DNA from: an uncultured Alphaproteobacteria bacterium
GTDB lineage: Bacteria; Pseudomonadota; Alphaproteobacteria; Caulobacterales; Caulobacteraceae
DNA: 36,138 nucleotides
NCBI GenBank assembly: GCA_903909375.1
Contig: CAIVVM010000001.1
Coordinates: forward strand, 1-36,138
Direction: 5' to 3'
Within the stretch, counting starts at the first letter, position 1. Each line of letters begins with the position of its first letter. Under the pieces are notes generated by a model. The model was not told where the DNA came from, ran no database searches, and saw nothing but the letters and a program-made list of their open reading frames with translations. The translations under genes were made by a program, and so were the position numbers. Positions 26,827 through 35,664 of the stretch are shown here, piece by piece.

Positions 26827-27684
26827 ATGATCAGGATCGTGGCGGCGCTGGCTGTGGTCGGCCTCCTTGCGTCAGCCCCTGCGATGGCGCAGCCGAAGCC
26901 GAAGGCTGCGGCGGCCTACAAGGCGCCCCGGGGCCCCGACGGCAAACATCCCGACCTGAACGGCGTCTGGCAGGCGATGAATACCGCCGGCTGGGATATC
27001 GAACCCCATGCCGCCCGCGCCGCCCTGCAACTGCGCCCCGGTCCGTTTGTGCCGGTGCCGGCCAAGGCGGTCGTGGCGCTGGGCGCTGTGGGCGCCGTTC
27101 CGGCCGGTCTCGGCATCGTCGAGGGTGGCGAGATCCCCTACACGCCTGAGGCCAAGGCTATCCGCGACGCCAACCGCGCCGACTACCTGAACCTCGACCC
27201 TGAGGTGAAATGCTACCTGCCGGGCGTGCCGCGCGCCAACTACATGCATCTACCCTTCCAGATCTTCCAGTCTGAGAAGTCGATGATCATCGCCTACGAA
27301 TATGCCGGCGCCGTACGCAATGTGCTGTTTACGGATCCCGGTCCGGCGCCGGTCGACAGCTGGATGGGTCAGTCGGTGGCCAAGTGGGAAGGCGACACCC
27401 TGGTTGTCACGGTCAGCGGCATGAACGATCGCACCTGGTTTGATCGCGCCGGCAATCACCACTCCGATCAGATGACCGTGGTAGAGCGCTGGACGCCAAC
27501 CGGCCCCGGCCTGGTGCGCTACGAAGCGACCGTCACCGATCCCAACACCTTCACCCGTCCCTGGAAGATGAGCTTCAATCTCTACAAGCGGGTGGGGGAG
27601 GACGCGCGTCTGAACCAGTTCAAGTGCGTCGAGTTTGTCGAGGAACTGATGTACGGTGACCTGCGCAAGGTGCCGCTGCAGTAG
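26827..27684 (+). CDS. Secreted hypothetical protein, partner of DUF6152
   Basis: This encodes 285 residues. A signal peptide (1-21, ending APAMA) precedes KAPRGPDGKHPDLNGVWQAM. The protein also has KCYLPGVPRANYMHLPFQIF, DSWMGQSVAKWEGDTLVVTV and DRTWFDRAGNHHSDQMTVVE. This set of motifs recurs in uncharacterised exported proteins of sphingomonads, Caulobacterales and soil bacteria, often next to DUF6152 genes. In those the GDTLVVDTxGFND, WLDxxGxPHSEAL and ERF motifs suggest a beta-rich binding fold. No catalytic assignment is possible. The next gene starts 68 bp downstream in the same direction, and a terminator closes the pair. Confidence 0.85.
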   Translation: MIRIVAALAVVGLLASAPAMAQPKPKAAAAYKAPRGPDGKHPDLNGVWQAMNTAGWDIEPHAARAALQLRPGPFVPVPAKAVVALGAVGAVPAGLGIVEGGEIPYTPEAKAIRDANRADYLNLDPEVKCYLPGVPRANYMHLPFQIFQSEKSMIIAYEYAGAVRNVLFTDPGPAPVDSWMGQSVAKWEGDTLVVTVSGMNDRTWFDRAGNHHSDQMTVVERWTPTGPGLVRYEATVTDPNTFTRPWKMSFNLYKRVGEDARLNQFKCVEFVEELMYGDLRKVPLQ

Positions 27685-27752
27685 CCCAAAAGTCGTCCCC
27701 GACGTCCGGGGATTCAAGGAACCTGATCTGCATCCCGCGTTGGAGGCGCACG

Positions 27753-28205
27753 ATGAATACAAAGAACCTGATAGTCGCTGGAGCCATTGGCGCCGCGCTC
27801 GCCGTAGCCGCCGCCGGTGGCGCGGCCTTGGCTCACCACGCATTTGCCGCCGAGTTTGATGGCAAGTCTCCGGTGTTGCTGCGCGGCAAGGTCACTCGCG
27901 TGGAGTGGATCAATCCGCACGCCTGGGTGCACATCGCCGCCGTCGGCCCGAACGGCGCGACCACGGCCTGGATGGTTGAGGGCGGCACGCCCAATACGCT
28001 TCTGCGTTCGGGAATTGACCGCAACTCGCTTAAGCCAGGGACGGAAATCATCGTCCGGGGGTATCAGTCCAAGGACAAGCTCTGCAGACCGGCCTGCAAG
28101 GCCAATGGTCGCGACGTGACATTCCCGGATGGCAAGAAGCTGTTCATGGGCTCGTCAGGAACTGGCGCGCCGACAGACGGCGCAGATCCCACCGAGAAGA
28201 AATAG
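27753..28205 (+). CDS. DUF6152 family exported protein
   Basis: This encodes 150 residues. A signal peptide is present (about 1-27). HHAFAAEFDGKSPVLLRGKV, VTRVEWINPHAWVHIAAVGP and GTPNTLLRSGIDRNSLKPGT match DUF6152, a small OB-like beta-barrel family. The C-terminus has GRDVTFPDGKKLFMGSSGTG. A GGAGGCG site lies just before the ATG. The function is unknown; its steady co-occurrence with the preceding secreted protein suggests a joint periplasmic role. It is the last gene before a perfect terminator. Confidence 0.9.
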   Translation: MNTKNLIVAGAIGAALAVAAAGGAALAHHAFAAEFDGKSPVLLRGKVTRVEWINPHAWVHIAAVGPNGATTAWMVEGGTPNTLLRSGIDRNSLKPGTEIIVRGYQSKDKLCRPACKANGRDVTFPDGKKLFMGSSGTGAPTDGADPTEKK

Positions 28206-28230
28206 TCTGGCCCGGACAGCCGTTACGGAA

Positions 28231-28256
28231 AGGGGAGCCGCGAGGCTCCCCTTTTT
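28231..28256 (+). terminator. Rho-independent terminator after DUF6152
   Basis: A perfect 9-bp stem AGGGGAGCC/GGCTCCCCT with loop GCGA is followed by TTTT. It lies 26 nt after the DUF6152 stop. The facing gene on the minus strand ends 21 bp further on, so it may serve both directions. Confidence 0.92.
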
Positions 28257-28276
28257 CGTGTCGGCCTGTGATCCGT

Positions 28277-28504
28277 TCAGCGTGACTGGATGGCCAGCAG
28301 GGAGTCCCACATGTCCTGAGCATAGCGGATCACCGATAGGTTCGCGGAGAAGGCATGCTTGGCCTGGATCACCTCGACGAACTCGGTTCCAAGGTCGACA
28401 CCGGGGTCAGTCGGCGCACCGACGATGCGGGTCGCCGCCGTCTCAAAGCGGTTTGAGGCAGCCATCAGGCCGTAGCGAGCGGTGGCGATCGGGTCCATAC
28501 GCAT
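28277..28504 (-). CDS. Small flagellar rod/hook C-terminal domain-like protein
   Basis: This encodes 75 residues. The N-terminus DPIATARYGLMAASNRFETA resembles the amphipathic N-terminal helix of flagellar axial proteins. The C-terminal VDLGTEFVEVIQAKHAFSAN and LSVIRYAQDMWDSLLAI resemble the FlgB/FlgC/FlgE/FlgG C-terminal helix (PF06429 type). The variable middle of rod proteins is nearly absent, so it looks like a minimal two-helix version. Such short proteins occur in alphaproteobacteria outside the main flagellar clusters. No other flagellar gene is near. Role in the flagellum is inferred. Confidence 0.75.
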   Translation of the reverse strand: MRMDPIATARYGLMAASNRFETAATRIVGAPTDPGVDLGTEFVEVIQAKHAFSANLSVIRYAQDMWDSLLAIQSR

Positions 28505-28567
28505 GACCTTGCGCTCCGCCTGGTTAAGGCGGTGCGCAAAGACATGGTGAACGATTGGCGCCGGCGG

Positions 28568-29806
28568 CTATCCTAGGGCGGTGTAGACGATCTTCTGGAA
28601 CATCGGTCCGCCGATACGCCCGGTGGGGCGCTGGCCCTGCATGGCGGTGACGGCCTCGGGTCCCAGTGGCATGGAGTCCTGGATCAGGAAGATCAGGATC
28701 ATGTCGTTGACCGGGTCGGCCTGCCACCAGGTGCCAAAGGCGCCTGGCCAGCCGTAAGCGCCCTCGGCGCCGGCCCCCATCCACTGGTGCTTTTCCGCGT
28801 CCAGGATCATCGACAGACCCAGGCCGAATCCCTGACTCAACCAGAATGGCATGCCCATGAAACCATGGCCGCGCTGTTCGTCAGTTAGCCGGTTGGCGGC
28901 CATCAGCTCGAGGGTCTCGGGCTTCACCAGCCGCACCCCGTCGACCTCGCCCTGGCCCAGCATCATCCGTGCAAATTTCAGATAGTCGTCTGCTGTCGAG
29001 ACGAGTCCGCCGCCGCCGCCCTCGAAGGCAGGCGGGGTCGGGGCGTGCGGGAAGGAGACGTCCTTTAGCGCACCTTCCGGGGGCGCCTGGTACAGCTTGG
29101 CCATCCGCTCGCGTTTTTCCGGCGGAACCCAGAACGAGGTGTCGGCCATGCCGAGCGGTCCGAAGATCCGCGCCTGCAGCACCTCGCCAATGGATTTACC
29201 CTCGATCCGCGCCACCAGGAAGCCCAGCACATCGGTGGCGTGGCTGTAGTGGAAGCGCTCGCCGGGCTGATAGGTAAGCGGAAGTTCGCCCAGCGCCTTC
29301 AGCCAGGCGTCCGGAGAGTGCGGGTTGGCCAGCGCGTTGCCCAGCTTCTCTTCATGCGCATAGGCGATGGGGCCCATCGAGGTGAAGCCATAGGCGAGGC
29401 CCGAGCGGTGGGTCAGCAAGTCCTCGACCGTGATGTCGCGTGCAGCCGGGACCGTGGCGTCCACCGGTCCCGTCGGATCCTTCAGCACCTGCATGTTCGC
29501 CAGTTCTGGCAGCCAACGGCTGACCGGGTCGTCCAGCTTCAGCTTGCCTTCCTCGACCAGCATCATCACGGCGACGGAGGTCACCGGCTTGGTCATGGAG
29601 GCGATGCGGAACAGGGTGTCGCGGGTCATGGGCTGACCGCCTTCGATGTCGCGATGACCCAGCGCATGGGTCTGGATAACCTCCCCCTTGCGCCAGACCA
29701 GGGTCACGGCACCGGAGAGCGCACCCTGATCGATGATTCCCTGAAGCGCGGGCGCCACCTGCGCCAGAGCGGCCGCATTGAATTCTTTCGGCTGAGCTGC
29801 GTCCAT
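28568..29806 (-). CDS. Serine hydrolase, class C beta-lactamase/esterase family
   Basis: This encodes 412 residues from the ATG at 29806 with GGAGAGG upstream. The active-site motif SMTK places Ser70 and Lys73. YSH at 187-189 takes the place of the Y-x-N motif, with GGGGGLVSTADDYLKFARMM typical of the family and GAYGWPGAFGTWWQADP near the third (K/H-x-G-like) motif. No signal peptide is visible, so this is more likely an EstB/lactone-ester hydrolase (PF00144) than a periplasmic beta-lactamase. The change of Asn to His in the second motif is common in esterases of this fold. It is a single gene, divergent from the following lipoprotein hydrolase. Confidence 0.92.
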   Translation of the reverse strand: MDAAQPKEFNAAALAQVAPALQGIIDQGALSGAVTLVWRKGEVIQTHALGHRDIEGGQPMTRDTLFRIASMTKPVTSVAVMMLVEEGKLKLDDPVSRWLPELANMQVLKDPTGPVDATVPAARDITVEDLLTHRSGLAYGFTSMGPIAYAHEEKLGNALANPHSPDAWLKALGELPLTYQPGERFHYSHATDVLGFLVARIEGKSIGEVLQARIFGPLGMADTSFWVPPEKRERMAKLYQAPPEGALKDVSFPHAPTPPAFEGGGGGLVSTADDYLKFARMMLGQGEVDGVRLVKPETLELMAANRLTDEQRGHGFMGMPFWLSQGFGLGLSMILDAEKHQWMGAGAEGAYGWPGAFGTWWQADPVNDMILIFLIQDSMPLGPEAVTAMQGQRPTGRIGGPMFQKIVYTALG

Positions 29807-29965
29807 GGAACCTCTCCTTCGGGTCTGATGACGCCCATAGCGCCGGGCCGGCGGGTCGGCGTCAAGTGTCCGCAAGGGCGCCTTGCGTCTCAGGCGTCCA
29901 GCGCTTCGTAGTTATTGGGTCCGATTGTCATTGTCCGGTCGTCGACTGGACCGTAACGAGGGTTC

Positions 29966-30835
29966 ATGACTGATCCGCGTATCCCATTGCGACTGACGCT
30001 TGTCGCCGCCGCCGCGGCGCTGACGACGGCCTGTACGCCGCTTGGCCTCTTCGCCACCCTGTCACCCAAGGATCCGGCGACGCGCGTATCGCGTGGCGAG
30101 GCCTATGGCGAAAATCCGCGGCAGACGGTGGATGTCTATGTCCCCCGCGCCGCCCGGGGCGCCGCGCCGATCGCGGTGTTCTTCTATGGAGGATCGTGGG
30201 AGTCAGGTCGCCGCCAGGACTATAACTGGGTTGGGCGCGCCATGGCCTCGCGCGGGTTTGTGACCGTTGTGGCCGATTATCGGATCTATCCGGAGGTCAG
30301 GTATCCCGACTTCCTGAATGACGGCGCGCAAGCTGTCCGGTGGGCGGTGGACAACGCCGCAAGGCTGGGTGGTGACCCGGAGCGTATCGTCCTGCTGGGT
30401 CATTCGGCGGGCGCCTACAATGCCGTGATGCTGGGTCTGGATGCGCGATATCTGAGAGCGGCAGGCGTCGACCCGACCTCGGTGAAGGCCGTGGCCGGGC
30501 TGGCAGGGCCCTATGACTTCCTGCCGCTGAACGACAGGACCACTCGAAACACCTTCGGACAGGCTGCCGATCTCACCGGCACGCAGCCGCTGAATTACGT
30601 GACCCGCACCAGCCCGCCAGCCTTCCTGGCCACCGGCGACAGGGACAAGACGGTGTGGCCCAAGAACACAAAAACCCTGTCCCAGCTCTATCGGGATGCC
30701 GGTGCGGTCGTCGAGGAACGCCACTACGTCGGCGTCGACCACGTGGAGATCATCCTGGCTCTGTCGAGACCGCTGCGAGGTGGCGCGCCGGTGCTGGACG
30801 AGATGGCCGCCTTCCTTCGCGAACATGCCGACTGA
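29966..30835 (+). CDS. Alpha/beta hydrolase lipoprotein (BD-FAE/esterase-lipase type)
   Basis: This encodes 289 residues. A lipobox LTTAC places the lipidated Cys at residue 23. VDVYVPRAARGAAPIAVFFYG and GGSWESGRRQDY form the HGG-like oxyanion segment (here YGGSW). VLLGHSAGAYNAVML contains nucleophile Ser147. FLATGDRDKTVWP holds the Asp and GVDHVEIILAL the His. This layout matches the hormone-sensitive lipase/BD-FAE esterases that act on short acyl esters at the cell envelope. Substrate is unknown. Confidence 0.9.
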   Translation: MTDPRIPLRLTLVAAAAALTTACTPLGLFATLSPKDPATRVSRGEAYGENPRQTVDVYVPRAARGAAPIAVFFYGGSWESGRRQDYNWVGRAMASRGFVTVVADYRIYPEVRYPDFLNDGAQAVRWAVDNAARLGGDPERIVLLGHSAGAYNAVMLGLDARYLRAAGVDPTSVKAVAGLAGPYDFLPLNDRTTRNTFGQAADLTGTQPLNYVTRTSPPAFLATGDRDKTVWPKNTKTLSQLYRDAGAVVEERHYVGVDHVEIILALSRPLRGGAPVLDEMAAFLREHAD

Positions 30836-30911
30836 GGCGGCTCCCGCCTGACGACGACAAGTTCGTCAACATGCGCTAGGATAACGGGCGAACCCGTGAA
30901 GGTATGCCCCC

Positions 30912-31382
30912 ATGCGCGCGTCGGTTACCGTCCTGCTTGCCGCCAGCCTCCTTGTCCTTGCCGCCTGTGCGCCGGATGCGCCACCCGGGGTGAACCGCGA
31001 GGATCTGGACGCCGCCGTTTCAAGGGCGATCGGCGATCCGACAACCTGCGTTTTGATTGCCGGGGCCGGCTCGAGCCGGGTGCTCTATCGCTACAATACC
31101 GCCACCGCCTGCGATCGCGAACTTCCTGACTGCGATGGACCGGGAGCCACTAAGGTCGGAAAGCTTCTGGAAGCCACGGCCCGGGACCGCCAGCCCCGCA
31201 CTCTGAGCTGCGACAGCGCCGTGGCGCCCGGGCGTGGGGTGGGCTGGGCGTCCGGCCCCATCGCCGGCACGGATCTCGTCTATGCCGCCATGATGGAAGG
31301 CGAGCGCGCCTTCCCCGGTCGGATGATGGCTGACCGCCTGGCCGGGGCTTTCCGCCGTGCGAAGGTCAGCCCACAGCCCTGA
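30912..31382 (+). CDS. Hypothetical lipoprotein
   Basis: This encodes 156 residues with a signal peptide and lipobox LVLAAC (Cys at about residue 19). The mature part has DLDAAVSRAIGDPTTCVLIA, YRYNTATACDRELPDCDG and TLSCDSAVAPGRGVGWASGP, with several cysteines suitable for disulfides. I do not recognise a named family. It lies between two hydrolase genes on the same strand, with gaps of 76 and 28 bp, so an operon with the downstream epoxide-hydrolase-like gene is possible. Confidence 0.75.
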   Translation: MRASVTVLLAASLLVLAACAPDAPPGVNREDLDAAVSRAIGDPTTCVLIAGAGSSRVLYRYNTATACDRELPDCDGPGATKVGKLLEATARDRQPRTLSCDSAVAPGRGVGWASGPIAGTDLVYAAMMEGERAFPGRMMADRLAGAFRRAKVSPQP

Positions 31383-31410
31383 ACACGATGCCGTCGACCC
31401 GGGAGATCCC

Positions 31411-32442
31411 ATGAGCCACTCTGTCGAAGAGCGCGTGATCAAGAGCGCGCGCCACGCGACCTTCTACCTCGCATGCGGCCCCGAGGCGGGAACGCCGATC
31501 ATCTTCGTCCACGGTTGGCCGGAGCTTTCGATTTCGTGGCGTCATCAGTTGCCGGTGTTTGGCGGTCTGGGATTTCGCGCCATCGCGCCGGACATGCGCG
31601 GCTATGGCCGATCCAGCGTGTACGGCCGGCACGAGGACTATGCACAGGAACACATCGTCACCGACATGATCGAACTGCTCGACAGCCTGGGCGCCGACAA
31701 GGCGATCTGGGTCGGTCATGACTGGGGCGCGCCGGTGGTCTGGTCGCTGGCCCAGCAACATCCGGAGCGATGCCACGGGGTGGCGGCGCTGTGCGTGCCC
31801 TACATGCCCGGCGGAATGGCGCCGGAGACCCTCGTCCCGCTGGCCGACCGCACGATCTATCCCGAGGCGGCGTTCCCGGCGGCCCAGTGGGACTACATGC
31901 TGTTCTACCGGGAGAGCTTCGCTGCCGCCTGCGCGAGCTTCGAGGCCGATGTCCGCGCCACGGTGAAGTTGCTGTTCCGCGCGGGATCGCCCGACGGTCA
32001 GGGTCAGCCTGCGGCCACGGCCTACACACGCGCCAGAGGCGGCTGGTTCGGGCCCGGCGCCCCGGCCCCGGATGTGCCGCGCGACGAGAGTGTGCTGACC
32101 CTTGAGGACGAGAACCGCTACGTCGAGGGTCTGATCCGCAACGGCTTCTTCGGCCCCGACAGCTGGTACATGAACGGCCCGGCCAACATGGCCTACGCCG
32201 ACGAGGCCGCCGCTCGCGCGCACCTGCCCATGCCGGCGCTCTTCATTCACGCAGCCTATGACCATGTGTGCGCCACCCTGGACAGCCGACTGGCCGATCC
32301 GATGCGGGCCCACTGCGCGGACCTGACCGAGGCCACCGTCGCGTCCGGCCACTGGATGGCCCAGGAAAAGCCCGCCGACGTCAACGCCGCGCTCGCCAGG
32401 TGGCTGGCGGCGCGGCTGCCGGACCTGTGGCCAGTGACCTGA
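31411..32442 (+). CDS. Epoxide-hydrolase-like alpha/beta hydrolase
   Basis: This encodes 343 residues from the ATG at 31411 (GGGAG 6 nt upstream). HGWPE at 34-38 is the HGxP oxyanion motif, PDMRGYGRSS follows, and WVGHDWG places the nucleophile Asp104, as in soluble epoxide hydrolases and haloalkane dehalogenases. The acid is probably Asp284 (AAYDH) and the base His314 (SGHWM). The cap domain (about 140-250) contains aromatic residues including WDYMLFYRE that can supply the epoxide-activating tyrosines. It hydrolyses an unknown epoxide to a diol in the cytoplasm. It is convergent with the SIMPL gene; a TGACGC/GCGTCA hairpin spans the two stops. Confidence 0.92.
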   Translation: MSHSVEERVIKSARHATFYLACGPEAGTPIIFVHGWPELSISWRHQLPVFGGLGFRAIAPDMRGYGRSSVYGRHEDYAQEHIVTDMIELLDSLGADKAIWVGHDWGAPVVWSLAQQHPERCHGVAALCVPYMPGGMAPETLVPLADRTIYPEAAFPAAQWDYMLFYRESFAAACASFEADVRATVKLLFRAGSPDGQGQPAATAYTRARGGWFGPGAPAPDVPRDESVLTLEDENRYVEGLIRNGFFGPDSWYMNGPANMAYADEAAARAHLPMPALFIHAAYDHVCATLDSRLADPMRAHCADLTEATVASGHWMAQEKPADVNAALARWLAARLPDLWPVT

Positions 32443-32445
32443 CGC

Positions 32446-33186
32446 TTACCGCGTCAACTCGTAGACAGCCGTGATGTCGACGCGGACGCTGAGTTCGCCC
32501 GCCGACACGGGCGACGCATCCTTGGCTTCACTGCGCATCGCCATGGCCACCATTGGCATCGGCGGCTGGGGCGCATAGCCGCCGCCTTCGCTCAGCGTGA
32601 CGAGACGCAGAAGCCGATAGCCGGTGGCTCGGGCGTAGAGCTCGGCCTTTGCCGTCAGCGCCCGCACCGCGGCCTCCCGCGCTACGTTCTCGGCGGCTGA
32701 CGGGTCCGACAGGCCGAAACTGATTCCGTTTACCTGATTGGCTCCGGCATTGACGGTGGCGTCGACGGCTGCGCCCAGTTTCTTGAGGTCGCGCACGACG
32801 ACCGTCACCTGGTTCGACACCTGATAGCCGATCAGAACCGGCGCCTGGTTTTCCACGTACCGGTACTGCGGATTGACGCTCAGGTTCGAGGTCTGGATGT
32901 CCTTCTCGGCGAACCCGGCGCTTTTCAGAGTCGCCATCACAGCGGTCATTCGTGTCGCATTGGCGGCCAGCGCCTCGGCGGCCGTCTTGCCTTCCGTCAT
33001 GACGCCCAGGCTGATACTGGCCATGTTGGGCGCGACACGGGTTTCACCCGTGGCCGACAGGTTGAAGGTGGTGGCCTTGAACATCGTCTCGGCCGCCGGG
33101 GGCGCCGGCTGGGCCATCGCCGCCGACATCGCAACAGTCGTGGTCATGGCCAGGCCAAGGGCGGCGGCTTGCATCAGGGTCTTCAT
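32446..33186 (-). CDS. SIMPL domain protein (DUF541), exported
   Basis: This encodes 246 residues from the ATG at 33186, preferred because GGAG is 6 nt upstream; the ATG at 33192 adds two residues. A signal peptide ends near AAMAQ. The mature part reads FNLSATGETRVAPNMASISL, TSNLSVNPQYRYVENQAPVL and GYQVSNQVTVVVRDLKKLGA, then VNGISFGLSDPSAAENVARE, all typical of the SIMPL/DUF541 family (YggE-like, PF04402). Members form periplasmic ring-like oligomers and are linked to oxidative stress tolerance. Length is normal. Confidence 0.93.
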   Translation of the reverse strand: MKTLMQAAALGLAMTTTVAMSAAMAQPAPPAAETMFKATTFNLSATGETRVAPNMASISLGVMTEGKTAAEALAANATRMTAVMATLKSAGFAEKDIQTSNLSVNPQYRYVENQAPVLIGYQVSNQVTVVVRDLKKLGAAVDATVNAGANQVNGISFGLSDPSAAENVAREAAVRALTAKAELYARATGYRLLRLVTLSEGGGYAPQPPMPMVAMAMRSEAKDASPVSAGELSVRVDITAVYELTR

Positions 33187-33290
33187 CGACATCTCCAGTC
33201 CAGGGTCGGACGCCAGACCCTCGCAAATCCAAGATGAACGCAAGCTTTAAGCGGCGTGCAGCCCATGCTAACGCCGTCCCCGCGCTGCAG

Positions 33291-33366
33291 GGGCCTGTAG
33301 CTCAATGGTTAGAGCCGGCCGCTCATAACGGTCTGGTTGCAGGTTCGAGTCCTGCCGGGCCCACCA
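33291..33366 (+). tRNA. tRNA with anticodon CAT, probably tRNA-Ile2
   Basis: A complete 76-nt cloverleaf with encoded CCA: acceptor stem GGGCCTG/CGGGCCC (one T-G pair), D arm GCTC/GAGC, anticodon stem GGCCG/CGGTC with loop CTCATAA, T arm GCAGG/CCTGC with TTCGAGT. CAT could be elongator Met or the minor Ile (lysidine at C34). The D loop AATGGTTA and the acceptor resemble ileX-type tRNAs more than metT, and the lack of the initiator's mismatched 1-72 pair rules out tRNA-fMet. Confidence 0.95.
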
Positions 33367-33520
33367 GCCGCTGTACGCGGACCAGTCCGTTGCATGGCGT
33401 GCCGTCCCGGTTCAGAATTGCGAAATTCGGTATGCTGTAAGATATCGCGGAAGCGCGGTAGGGTGACGACACGCCGGAATCGCGGGCGGTGATCCGCGTC
33501 GGCCTGGGGGAGATGGACGG

Positions 33521-35569
33521 ATGGGGTTTGCGATCAATCGGGTCGGCGTCATCTTTGGCGCACTTTCGGCCGTTCTGGGGGCTCTAGCCCTGGCGACAGC
33601 AGCACAGAGCCCTGCGCTGGCCGATGCGCCGTCCGCCGCGCCGCAGATGGTTGATGACTTCCGCCTGCCGGATCAGAACTACCTGGGCCGTCAGCTCTAC
33701 CGGCTGGGCGACGCCAAGGCCGTGGTGATCATCACCTACGCCAGCGGCGACAAGGCGATCCGTGCCGAGGCAAAGGCCTATATGGACCTGAAAGCGGCCC
33801 ATTCGGCCCCGGGGGTCGAGTTCATGATGCTGGCCTCGAAGATCGGTGAGACCCGCCCCACGGTGATCGCTGACGCCAAGGCTGTCGGCATCGATATGCC
33901 TATTCTTTTCGACTACCAGCAGATCATTGGCGAGAGCCTGGGCGTGACCCGTGCCGCCGAGGTGATCGTGATCGATCCGCGCACCTGGACGGTGGCCTAC
34001 CGCGGCGCGGTCGCGGGCAAGGGCGGCGAGGCCTGGGCGAAGCAGGCGATCGAGGGACTGGTGGCGGGCCGCAAGGTCTCCATGGGCGCCAATGCGCCGC
34101 GCGGCGCCGTGATCGCGTTCCCGGAGCGCGCGAAGGCTGCAAGCTTTGCGAAGATTTCCTACGCCAGGACCATTGCCCCCATCATTCAGGCCAAGTGCAC
34201 CGGTTGCCACCAGCCCGGGGGCATCGGACCTATGCCGCTGAACAACTATGAGCAGATCAAAGGCTTCTCGCCGATGATCCGCGAGGTGCTGCGCACCAAC
34301 CGGATGCCACCCTACATGGCCGACCAGACGGTGGGCCATTTCCTGGACGATGACCGGCTGAGCCCCGACCAGATCAAGACCCTGGTCCATTGGGTCGAGG
34401 CCGGCGCGCCGCGCGGCGAAGGCGAGGATCCGCTGGCGAAGATCAAGTTCCAGGCCCCGGAATGGCCTCTGGGTAAGCCGGACGTGATCGTTGAGATCCC
34501 GGCGGCGAAGATCCCCGCGTCAGGCGTGATGGAGTATCAGCGCCCCGTCGTGAAGAACGTCATGACCGAGGGCCGCTGGATGAAGGCCACAACCTTCCGT
34601 GTGACCGACCGCCAGGTGGTGCACCACATCCTGACCGGCGTGGTCGAGGGCGAGGCCACCGAGGGCCGGACCGCGTCGGAGGCCGAATGGGGCGCCTCAC
34701 TGGGCGGCTATGGTCCTGGACGCGGCTCAAACCTGCAGCCTGAAAACACCGGCGTGTGGGTCCCGCCCAGCGGTGGCATCGCGTTCCAGAACCACTACAC
34801 GCCCTATGGCCGCGAGACGGTCGAGAAGACCCAGATGGGCGTCTATTTCTATCCGAAGGGCCAGGAGCCGAAGTATGTGCTGCGCACCTTCGGCATCTTC
34901 GACTTCACCATCGCCATCCCGCCCGGCGAACAGTTCCACCCGGAGGTCGCCTCCGTGGAGCTGCCCAAGGACGCCATCCTCTACGGGCTGACGCCACACG
35001 CTCATCATCGCGGCGGCTCGGCCAGCGTCTCGATCCGCTATCCGGACGGCCGCGAGGAGATGTTGCTGGCGCTGCCCCGCTACGACTTCAGCTGGCAGTA
35101 CGAGTATTTCCTGAAAGAGCCGCTGCTGGCTCCGGCCGGCTCGAAGGTGATCACCCGCTGGACCTATGACAATTCCACCCGCAACCCGGCCAATCCGGAT
35201 CCGAAGAAGCTGGTGACCTGGGGTGAACAGTCCTCGGAAGAGATGCTGGCCACCTATTTCCACTACCGCTGGGTGGACGAGACGGTCGCCGACCAGCGTC
35301 CCGATTATGACAAGATGCTGCAGGCCAACCTGATCCTCGGCGTCATGGACGACAACATCGACGGCAAGCTCACCCCGCCGGAGTTGCGCGGCCAGATGGG
35401 CGACATGCTCAAGAAGTATTTCGCCATGATCGACACCGACAAGGATGGCGGCATCGACAACAAGGAGTTCACTGCGGCGCAGAAACTGATGCCGCGTCGC
35501 CAGCGTCCGAACAACAATCCGGCGGCGCCCCCGCCGGTGGCGACCGGCACGCCGGCGGCGGCGCAGTAA
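33521..35569 (+). CDS. Multidomain redoxin / cytochrome c / PHM-like copper monooxygenase / EF-hand protein, exported
   Basis: This encodes 682 residues. Order: signal segment (1 to about 35), thioredoxin/AhpC-like redoxin domain without an obvious Cys pair (about 40-190), a cytochrome c haem site CTGCH (Cys226, Cys229, His230), a domain resembling copper type II ascorbate-dependent (PHM/DBH-like) monooxygenases (about 310-590), and two C-terminal EF-hand loops (DDNIDGKLTPPEL from about 610, DTDKDGGIDNKEF from about 638). Probable copper ligands are His368-His369 (VVHHIL), His425 (QNHYTPYG) and His493/His495 (LTPHAHHRG). Similar cytochrome-monooxygenase fusions occur in planctomycetes and proteobacteria. 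It probably acts in the periplasm; substrate unknown. A small cytochrome c follows. Confidence 0.85.
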   Translation: MGFAINRVGVIFGALSAVLGALALATAAQSPALADAPSAAPQMVDDFRLPDQNYLGRQLYRLGDAKAVVIITYASGDKAIRAEAKAYMDLKAAHSAPGVEFMMLASKIGETRPTVIADAKAVGIDMPILFDYQQIIGESLGVTRAAEVIVIDPRTWTVAYRGAVAGKGGEAWAKQAIEGLVAGRKVSMGANAPRGAVIAFPERAKAASFAKISYARTIAPIIQAKCTGCHQPGGIGPMPLNNYEQIKGFSPMIREVLRTNRMPPYMADQTVGHFLDDDRLSPDQIKTLVHWVEAGAPRGEGEDPLAKIKFQAPEWPLGKPDVIVEIPAAKIPASGVMEYQRPVVKNVMTEGRWMKATTFRVTDRQVVHHILTGVVEGEATEGRTASEAEWGASLGGYGPGRGSNLQPENTGVWVPPSGGIAFQNHYTPYGRETVEKTQMGVYFYPKGQEPKYVLRTFGIFDFTIAIPPGEQFHPEVASVELPKDAILYGLTPHAHHRGGSASVSIRYPDGREEMLLALPRYDFSWQYEYFLKEPLLAPAGSKVITRWTYDNSTRNPANPDPKKLVTWGEQSSEEMLATYFHYRWVDETVADQRPDYDKMLQANLILGVMDDNIDGKLTPPELRGQMGDMLKKYFAMIDTDKDGGIDNKEFTAAQKLMPRRQRPNNNPAAPPPVATGTPAAAQ

Positions 35570-35664
35570 CCGGTTCGGCGCACGTGTTTCATCATCCTCC
35601 CCCGATGGGGGAGGAGATCCACCGGTTCCGTTTTCAGGCCGTTTCAACACAGGGGAGAGCGGAG

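Noticed and set aside
29240..29911. 223-codon plus-strand frame opposite the serine hydrolase
   Set aside because: It is antisense to a gene with a clear SMTK active site and has no motif of its own.
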